Of a stretch of DNA of 64,000 nucleotides, positions 56,200-64,000 are shown one piece after another. Origin of the DNA: Macrotis lagotis. Its lineage: Eukaryota; Chordata; Mammalia; Peramelemorphia; Peramelidae. The number at the start of each line of letters is the position of its first letter. The first letter of the stretch is position 1. The notes under the pieces are model-generated. The model was given only the letters and a program-made list of their open reading frames with translations, was not told the DNA's origin and ran no database searches. The position numbers were made by a program, and so were the translations under genes. The stretch covers positions 60,665,818 to 60,729,817 of the forward strand of contig NC_133658.1 of the NCBI RefSeq assembly GCF_037893015.1. Direction: 5' to 3'.

Positions 56200-56475
56200 C
56201 TCTTCTTTTCCCTTCAAGGTGGGTTTTCCCCAAGGTTCTGTTCTAGGCTCTCTTTTCTTCTCTCTTGGCAGTCACTACCCGGGAAATCTCATTCACTCCC
56301 ATGGCTTCAACTATCTATATAACCTCTATGCACATAATTTCCAGATTCTTATACCCAAACTTCACCTCTTTCCTAAACTTCACATCTTAGAATACCAAGA
56401 AATCTTCACTTGGACACCCTGCTGGTCCTTTAAATACAGTATGTCAAATCAGCTTTCCCTCAAAATCTACTAGCC
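56200..56475 (+). mobile_element. L2-type reverse-transcriptase fragment
   Basis: An open frame reads GFPQGSVLGSLFFSLG and then SHGFNYLYNLYAHNFQI. It corresponds to the (V)PQGSVLGPLLFSLY and YADDxQ motifs of L2/CR1-clade RT, with the catalytic ADD replaced by AHN. It is dead but recognisable. Confidence 0.7.
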
Positions 56476-57099
56476 ATTCTGATGTCATGTTTAAAATACT
56501 GGTATTTGTTATTCCCTTCAACAATTACTTACAAATATTTTTTATGTGTAAAGCACTTTGCTAGTACTGAAGACACAAATATTTTTTAAAAAGTCATTGT
56601 TCCTGCCCTCAAGGAGCTTATATTTGACTGAAAGGTAAAAAAGTGATCTTCAAGTATTTTCTGTTCCTGTCCTCTTAACCCTCTCAATTATGGAATTCCT
56701 GTCCTTAGCCCTGAACAGTGAACGTGTCACATGTGCAACTCAATCTAGATATGCCTCTACCTTGATCATCTTCCTACCATCTATGTTGACACAGTTCAAA
56801 ATTACCCTTCTCACCTAGCTTCTGGAATCGTGATCAGATAAATATTTTTATTGCTATAGAGAGGACTTGCTAATCAACTCTTCTCTGAGTTGATTATTCA
56901 CCCTACTTTCAAATCTCATGACTTTCCAAATCAAAAAATTCCTTTGCTCGCTGACAACCATTCTCTTATATTTTTGGTTCCAAGAGAATGTGAACTCCTA
57001 GAGGGCAGGGATTTTCTTACTTTTATATTGTAATCATAGAAATTAGCTCAATGCTTAGTTCATAGTGTTTAAAGTTAATACATATTCGTTCAACTTTTA

Positions 57100-57345
57100 T
57101 TTGTTGTTATTGAGTTATTTTTCAGTTGTGTCAAACTCTTTGTGACCCTATTTGGCTTTTTCTTGATAAAGATACTGGAATGGTTTGCCATTTCCTTCTT
57201 CAGTTCATTTTACAGTTATGGGAACTGAAGCAAACAGTGAAACAAAGCAGAAAGTATATGAGGCAAGATTTGAACTCATGAAGATGAGCCTTTCTGACTA
57301 TAGGTTGGGTTCCCTATCTCCTGTACCACCTAACTGCCCCATAGA
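57100..57345 (-). mobile_element. CORE-SINE, reversed
   Basis: 'caaactctttgtgaccctat', 'tggaatggtttgccatttcc', 'tttgaactcatgaagatga' and 'ctgtaccacctaactgcccc' are the reverse of the type at 23540, near full length. Confidence 0.85.
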
Positions 57346-57589
57346 TTTAACCAGTTACAAGGTCCTGGCAAGTCTATCTCCACAATAGATTACATATTCA
57401 CCTCTTCTTCTCTATCCTCACGGTTAATATTCCATTATAGGACCTCATTTTAATGTTTCTTGACTATAGTGTTAACTATAACAGTCCTTTTTACTGTCCT
57501 CTGGACTAGCATTAATAGACTTTTAACAGATCCTTTTCCCTTCTCTAGTCCATTCTTCATATTTCTGCAAGGCCAACCTTCTTTAAGAG

Positions 57590-57960
57590 TTGATCTGGAT
57601 ATAACACAGTTCTGTTGAAAACCCTACCCCAAAAGGTAGGAGAGGAGAAGAGGAGAAACAGGAGAATATTGTACACAGAAACAACACCATTGCTTGATGA
57701 TCAACTATGATGGACTTAGTTCCTCTCAGCAGTTTAGTGATCAAGGACAATTCTAAAAGAATTGTGTTGGAAAATGACATCCATGTCTAGAGAGAAAAAA
57801 AACTATGAAGTCTGAAGCAGACCAAAGCACCACTATTTCCACTTCTTAATATTGGTTGTATGGTTTTTTTCTTTCTCATGGTTTTTCGCTTTTGTTCTGA
57901 TTCTTCTTTCACAATTTGACAAATATGGAAATATTTTAAACATGATTGTACAGGTATAAC
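57590..57960 (+). mobile_element. L1 3' UTR, older subfamily
   Basis: 'gaatattgtacacagaaaca', 'gatggacttagttcctctca' and 'aaactatgaagtctgaagc' match the 3' region of an older L1 subfamily. It is followed at once by another L1. Confidence 0.65.
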
Positions 57961-57969
57961 CCATATCAG

Positions 57970-59065
57970 ATTACTTGCTCTCAATTTATAAGATTACAAG
58001 TCATTCCTCAATTGATAAATGATCAAAAAATATGAACAGGCAATTTTCAAATGGAGAAATAAAGTTCTATAAAATCACATGAAAAAATACTCCAAATCAT
58101 TATTGATTAGAGAAATGCAAATTAAAACAACTATGAGGTTCTACTTCACACCCATCAGATTGGCTAAAATGAGAAAAAGGACAAATGATCAGTGTTGGAG
58201 AGGTTGTGGGAAGATTGGAACGTTAATGCATTGTTTATGGAGTTGTGAAGTGATCCACCCATTCTGGATAGCAATATGGAACTATGACCAAAGAGTAACA
58301 AAAATAATCATACCCTTTGACCCAGCAATAGCAATACTAGGCTTATATCCAGAAGAAATCATTAAAAAATGGGAAAAGTTCAACATGTTCCAGAATATTC
58401 ATAGCAGCTCTTTTTGTAGTGACTAAGAATTGGAAATTGATGGGATGCCTGTCAGTTGGGGAATGGTTGAACGAGTTATGGAGTATGAATGTTATGGAGT
58501 ACTATTTTTCCATAAGAAACCAAGAATGTCAAACTCTAAAGAAGCATGGAAATGATGCTGAGCAAAGGGAGCAGAATCAAGAGAACACTGTACACATTAA
58601 CAACAACATTGTGAGTTGATTAACCTTGATGGATGCAGCTCCTCTCAACAGCTCAGAATTAGGATGATCCTAGGAGACCTGCTATGGACAATGCTATCCC
58701 CATCCAGAGGGAGAAAAACAAAACAAAACCCCCCCAAACCCTACAGAATCTGAATGAATGTTCCATTCACTTTTTAAAAATTTCTCTTATGTATTTCTTT
58801 CCTATCTCATGGTTTTCTTTCTCTTCCCTTAATCCTAATTCCTCAAACAGAAAATGTCTAATCTGCACTCATCTTAAACAGAAATGGTCATGTACAATGT
58901 TCACCTAACAATTTGCCTCTGAGGTGAGGGGGGTGGGAAGGGAGGGTGGAAGAAAATTATGTAACTCAAAAATATGCATATTCATGTAGATGAATGTTGA
59001 AAAACGTTTATAACATGTCATTGGAAAAATAAAATAAAATAGCCATTGGGAAAAAAAGAAATTCA
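57970..59065 (+). mobile_element. L1 ORF2 C-terminus and 3' UTR
   Basis: It begins in 'tcattcctcaattgataaat'. An open stretch at 58079-58426 gives MQIKTTMRFYFTPIRLAKM, CWRGCGKIGTL and FDPAIAILGLYPEE, the usual L1 ORF2 C-terminal motifs. It continues through a decayed 3' UTR to an AATAAAATAAAAT-like tail. Several stops show that it is inactive. Confidence 0.85.
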
Positions 59066-59079
59066 CAATGCTAATAAAT

Positions 59080-59220
59080 GGCAGGAACTGCAAAAAAAAT
59101 TACTTGCTGACATGGGGAGAGGAGAAAAGGGAGGAGCATAGAAAAATGTGGAACTCAAAATCCTACAAAAAATCAATTCTGAAAACAATCTTTACATGAA
59201 ATTGAAAAAATAAAACAATA
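59080..59220 (+). mobile_element. L1 3' tail fragment
   Basis: 'cttgctgacatggggagagg', 'gtggaactcaaaatcctaca' and 'aaattgaaaaaataaaaca' are an L1 3' tail, repeating the end of the element just before it. Confidence 0.6.
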
Positions 59221-59389
59221 CACACATATGTGTATATTTCTATATGTGTATAGATATGCACATATACATGTAACACATAAAAGAAAATCTTACCACAATG
59301 ACTATTTATAAAGTTCTTAACAATCCAGAAGCACTTTAGCTTGGTTTCATATTACTTTTCTTAGTGTGTAACCAAATTAGGTTCCTTGC

Positions 59390-59700
59390 CCTGTCTCTGG
59401 TTTATCTCCCTGTGTCTTGACTCATAACCTCCCCTCAACCTGTTAGATTCCTACCCTTCCTTTGAAGCCCAATCAAGTACTCTTGAAGACCTTCTGATCC
59501 CCTCACTGGATATGACCTTTCCTCTCAGGCCCTGTTTGACTTTTACAGATCTTGCTTATCTTTCTCACATTATTTTGTATTATAGTTAGTTGTATGTCAT
59601 ATTGCCTCCCAGACTATTCAGTTGATGAGGGAAGAGACTGTGTCTTATCTATATCTTGTATCCCCTCAGTGTGGAGCATAGGGTTTTTGCGTAAATGCTT
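59390..59700 (+). mobile_element. L2-like 3' fragment
   Basis: 'tttgaagcccaatcaagtac', 'ttttgtattatagttagttg' and 'tgatgagggaagagactgtg' match the L2 3' end pattern. Confidence 0.55.
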
Positions 59701-59816
59701 GGAACTGTTGTATTCTAAATGAGTACAGACTGTATATGTTTTGTACTTGGATTTGAGAAGTTCCAGACCTGGATGAATCTAGAAACAGGACCAGTGCCCT
59801 GAAAGAGATATAATCT

Positions 59817-59969
59817 GTGGGGCGGCTAGGTGGCGTAGTGGATAAAGCACCAGCCCTGGAGTCAGGAGTGCCTGGGTTCAAATCCGGTCTCAGACACTTA
59901 ATAATTACCTAGCTGTGTGGCCTTGGGCAAGTCATTTAATACCGTTTGCCTTACAAAAACCTAAAAAAA
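59817..59969 (+). mobile_element. Full-length tRNA-derived SINE, 15-bp target duplication
   Basis: The head GGGGCGGCTAGGTGGCG, core and tail 'acaaaaacctaaaaaa' are complete. AAAGAGATATAATCT flanks it perfectly at 59802-59816 and 59968-59982. It is the best reference copy in the window. Confidence 0.93.
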
Positions 59970-61544
59970 AGAGATATAATCTAGAAGCAAATGTGGAGGG
60001 TATTCCAGCATATGGAGAAGAAGGTACAGGGAAGGTCAATTGAGGTTTAGGGAAAATCACCTCTGGTTCCTGTACTCTGGGTGCCTGCAATGTCACGAGA
60101 AGTCATGATTTGTTTTTTAAAACAGTGGGTGGAAGTTGAAAAGAGGTGTATTTTGGCTCTACATAAGGAACAGTTTCCTAATAAATGAAGCTATCCAAAA
60201 GTGGAATTGTCCTCAGAGATGGTGGATTCCCTCTCCCAGAAGGTAATAAATCAAGTAAATGATGACATGCTTATAGGGCATGTGAAAACAGTGATTCTCA
60301 ATCAAGTACTGAAGCAGGGATCTCTGGGCACAGAGGAATAAATTTCCTTTTGTATCAGAAACAAATCTTGTAATTTTTTTTACTGTTAAAGTGTTTTTTC
60401 TCTTCTGTATTAGATTTTGTAAACCCCCATTTCTGGCAACAGATACCCCCTATGTATCCCTATATTTTTGCAAATTCTCAGCCACTTTGGACCTAACAGT
60501 AGCTATATGCTTGACCTTGGTCCCATACAATTGCCTGTGGGACAGACCAGCTACTCATGATCAATATACAGCTGGAGTGTTAGCCATTCCTTAAATGTTG
60601 CCCCTGATCTGCCTACCAGAAATGCCCATGTGACTTGAAGGCAGCTACTACCCAGTTTCACTTTCCCTTCTTTTTTTCTAGTCTGGATCCATGTGATTCC
60701 CAACTCCATGAGGCTGGATCCTATCTTCTTAAAAACTCACTTTCTTTAATTTAACTTAGATATGACTGTCTTCTTTGCTATTTCCCCCTCCCCCTGTCTC
60801 TTCTTTGCTCAACCTGAATATCATAGAAACTTCTTTCCCAGTTTGTAATTCTTTTTGCTTAAATCCACTAATTCACTTTATATCTCAATTTTTAATTGTC
60901 TTTTTTGGCTTAACCCTTATTACTTTCTTGTAAACTCACCTCCTTTACCTTGTTAAAGAACCAAAATGTGATTCACATATGACTATTCTCCTTCATTAGG
61001 GAACAGTGATTTCCTGCCTTCACTTTAGCCCTTCTTTCCCTCAGTTTCTGCTAATCAGGCTATCTTTTAAGTATCTTTCCCTTTAGCTAACAGCAATACT
61101 GAAACTTAATACTTCTCCAAAGAATCTATCTTGTGAACTTTCTAAAGTTACCTGTAAACCTTTTGTGCAACCTATGAATTAAAATCTAAGCCTTTCTTGC
61201 CTCCCTAAGACAGAAAGTTTGGTGATTTTGTCACCCAAAAGGAACCACAATTATTCCCCTCAGATTTCCCCAGTCCAGGTGCTCTGGCAACAGTGTGATC
61301 TCTGAGACTCTCCAACTCTGAGATTCTGGGATTCCATGACAGCACCAGCCTAAGGAGGAAAAAACTATTATTAAAACCGGCCTTTAAGTCTCTTATATGG
61401 AATAGAGATGGTCTTGCCTATGAATAGTCCAGACCTTCATTCATTTAACAGGAATTTATTAAACACCTATTTTGTATGGGCACTGGAGATCACCCACTGT
61501 AGATTACAACAATTTCTAAAATTCTTATGAGGGTAATAATAATA

Positions 61545-61790
61545 ATAACAAGAACTACTAGCATTTACATGGTACTTGAAGTGCTTTGCAGAGATTATTT
61601 CATCTGATCTCCTCTGGGATGTAAGTGCTATTATTATATCTATTTTACAGAAGACAAAACTAAAGAAAACAGGAAAAGTGACTTCCCAGGGTTATATATA
61701 GCTGGTATCTGAGGCTGGATTTGAATTCATGTCTTCCTGATTCCAGGTCTAGAGCTCCATCCTCTATGCCATCTAGCCACCTCCCATATA
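61545..61790 (-). mobile_element. MIR/CORE-SINE, reversed
   Basis: 'gaagtgctttgcagagatta', 'ggctggatttgaattcatg' and 'ctatgccatctagccacctc' are the reversed SINE, ending in the head. Confidence 0.8.
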
Positions 61791-63750
61791 GAAATTCTGG
61801 TAAATGGCGACATTCCATAACATGTAGTCAGTAGAAGACCTTCTTTCCCTACTTGTGACAAAATAATGCCAAAAATATCAAAAGCAGTAACTACCACAAG
61901 TGAGTCCTCCAAAAGTATTCCCTGGATTGGTGGGACAGTGAATCCATAAATTGACCAGAGTCAATAGTTCCCCCTTCCCTTTATGTGATTTTTGTGGGGC
62001 TTCTTCCTTAAGGGGAATATAGGAGGAAATCCCCAATCATAGTGTTTCAGTTTCCAGACCAAGCTCAGAGTGAGAGGCATGTGCCTCAACTGTCACCCTC
62101 ATGTCTTCTGAAAAGGCCAAGGTCTGGCCCAGGAATTGAATTCCCATAACCATCCATGTGACCTTTCCTTACTTGGAGATAGTGGAGGTAGATATTAGGT
62201 AGAGGAGAAATGGGGTTTGATGGTATTGTCTCTCCCCATTGATAGCTGAGCTTATCCTGAATCTTGTAGAAGGTACAACAAAGACAAGATGCCAACTTAA
62301 TCCCGTTTCTCTACATCACAAAGTTCTCCTTTAGGCTGACCCCAAAAGGTCAGGAGTGAGTTGGTAGCAGAGAGAGGGAGAAATTGGTCTCTACCTTGTG
62401 GGGAAAGGGGAGTCATGAGGTTAGCAATCTGTCAGCTGGATGCAAAATCAATGACTCATAGAATATCAGAGCTGGATACATGGAGATAATCTTTCCTAGG
62501 ATCAGAAGATTTGGAACTGCAAAGAACTTTAAAGATCAGTTAAATTTCCTCATTTTACAGATAAAGAATCTGGTAGGTGCCTAAAGAATTATGGAGTCCA
62601 TGACCAGAACACTAAGTTCTGGGTTGGCGTGGGCTGGGTTCAGTCTGGAGGTGGAAAGAGACTTCTAACAAATTACTCCTTGGCTCCTGTTCCCAACCAG
62701 GGATTCTCCTCAAACCACTTTATTTTAAAGTCTCTACTGATGTGATAGACATGGTCCTCAGATCCTTCAAAAATACAGCTAATATACCTTGAATATATAG
62801 TCTTTTTTTTTGCTCTACAGAAAATGCAAAATACATATAGAACTCAATGGAACCTGTAAGCAGTCAAGCCAATCTCTATCTCTCTTACATTAGTCTCACC
62901 TTTCTTCTTACCCCCAGAGACCAAAACCTTCTGATTTATGGCACTATACTATGGTTGAGGCTCTCCAAGAAAGGAAATAAACTTGAGATCAGTAGAGAGA
63001 TGACACTTATTCTTCCTACAAGCCTCCCTCTCCCCTAAGGAACACTCTAAGGTTTCCAGAATTATTTAATGCTATCTTAATATTTGAGGAAAATTTACAA
63101 AAGCATTTTGCATATAGAGTTGACTTTTAACCTTTGGGTGAACACTTTACTCCTCCTAGAGAATCATATAATCGTACTAATTTGTAGTGATATCCTAGGG
63201 TTTTCAAGCTCCCCTGAAAGGGAATATCAATTCTTCTAATTGTATCTACACAGTTGATATAACTCAATAATTGGGGATAGCAAGGTCCAGTTTTGCGCCT
63301 TCATATTGTGTTCAGTCCCTTGTTGCTTCTGCAGTCCCAGAGCCATGTGCTATTCACTTCTTTTTTTCCTTTAGAAATCTGAGTTCAGGATCTTTCAATA
63401 TTTCACCCCTGTGCTTGGCTCATGCCATACGGCTCTCTTAGTGACATGGGCTTCCCTTCTGGAAACTCTTTCGGTTTTACCATTGCTTCTCCATATTCTG
63501 CCATTTCTGTAACTCACTGGATTCCCTCTAGAGAGGTACATAGAGAAGCAGACTATCCCATGCAGTGATTCTAGCTTCTGAGGCTCGTCTGTTTTCAGTT
63601 ATTTTGGACCTTGATCCAGCTAAGCAAAGACCTGGATATCTCAAAGATGGATCAACAGCTATCAATAACAAAAGTACTCTCAACAAGGAGATGTCAGTCT
63701 TTTTAAGTGGCGTTAATGGAGCTGTCTACATTTTCCAAAGGAATTCATAT

Positions 63751-63907
63751 TTTTTTTTTATTTTTGGTTTTTGCAAGGCAATGGGGTTAAGTGGCTTGCC
63801 CAAGGCCACACAGCTAGGTAATTATTAAGTGTCTGAGACCGGATTTGAACCCAGACACTCCTGACTTCAGGGCCGGTGCTTTATCCACTGCACTACCTAG
63901 CCACCCC
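63751..63907 (-). mobile_element. Full-length tRNA-derived SINE with target duplication
   Basis: The minus strand reads GGGGTGGCTAGGTAGTGCAG through to a poly-A. AAGGAATTCATAT flanks it at 63738-63750 and 63908-63920. Little diverged from 59817-59969. Confidence 0.92.
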
Positions 63908-64000
63908 AAGGAATTCATATTCAAAAGCAAAACAAAGATTGAGGATCTTTAGCCTGGTTATACCCTTGATACTAAATTGAGTGGAGGCGTTTCAGAGAAC

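Larger units (their letters stand above)
27713..64000. other. Intergenic DNA upstream of OSGIN1; no gene found
   Basis: Beyond the repeats listed, I see no exon pair, conserved reading frame or CpG island. Stretches without any recognised feature include 29000-29800, 33200-34300, 36000-36700, 37600-39000, 41700-43200, 47400-48700, 49600-50700, 51000-52080, 53000-53500, 54300-55200 and 60000-61500. MLYCD, expected next by human synteny, is not detected before 64000. Confidence 0.7.

Noticed and set aside
56000..56473. 158-codon frame as a possible gene
   Set aside because: Its middle matches the RT motifs of an L2-type LINE and its start lies in a reversed L1 fragment; it is a chance frame over dead repeats.
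58079..58426. 115-codon frame as a possible gene
   Set aside because: It is the C-terminal part of L1 ORF2 in a decayed copy.
1..64000. tRNA, rRNA or known small RNA genes
   Set aside because: No cloverleaf or recognised structural RNA was seen; tRNA-like heads belong to SINEs.

Overview
The window is nuclear DNA from a vertebrate, most likely a marsupial. It has spliced genes with consensus GT/AG junctions, two CpG-rich promoters, many microsatellites and dense interspersed repeats. The marsupial call rests on repeated copies of the tRNA-derived SINE with the core GGCTAGGTGGC and on L1 3' ends of the type common in opossum and Australian marsupials. No species can be named from the sequence alone.

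Two protein-coding genes are supported, both on the minus strand and in the head-to-tail order known from human 16q23-24. (1) NECAB2 (partial): coding exon 1 at 11240-11446 inside a CpG island, and a 25-nt exon 2 at 7876-7900. The rest of the gene must lie beyond position 1, so 1-7875 is intron 2. (2) OSGIN1 (complete coding sequence): five coding exons at 21619-21661, 19241-19377, 18717-18908, 18409-18500 and 15113-16061 join in frame to a 470-residue flavoprotein. A poly(A) signal lies at 14618-14623. A likely non-coding first exon has its donor at 26911 in a second, smaller CpG-rich promoter, which carries GC boxes and a perfect CNC-small Maf (antioxidant-response) element.

Layout: 1-7875 NECAB2 intron 2; 7901-11239 NECAB2 intron 1, with a trinucleotide-repeat block; 10540-12115 NECAB2 CpG island; 12135-13600 an almost pure pyrimidine tract of about 1.45 kb; 13620-14590 an old dispersed repeat; about 14600-27050 OSGIN1; 27130-64000 upstream intergenic DNA with no gene that I can support. 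In human the next gene upstream of OSGIN1 is MLYCD; I found none of it here. The intergenic part is a mosaic of SINEs, MIR-like fragments, L1 3' ends (three with clear or probable target-site duplications), L2-type fragments, TIR-like DNA-transposon fragments and microsatellites.

OSGIN1 is a stress-induced flavin-containing growth regulator, and NECAB2 is a neuronal EF-hand protein. Nothing here suggests they act in one pathway; they are simply conserved neighbours. I saw no CRISPR array, prokaryotic operon or novel multi-gene system. The observations most worth checking are the regulatory layout at the OSGIN1 promoter, the large polypyrimidine block between the genes, the 25-nt exon, and several dated or nested retrotransposon insertions.
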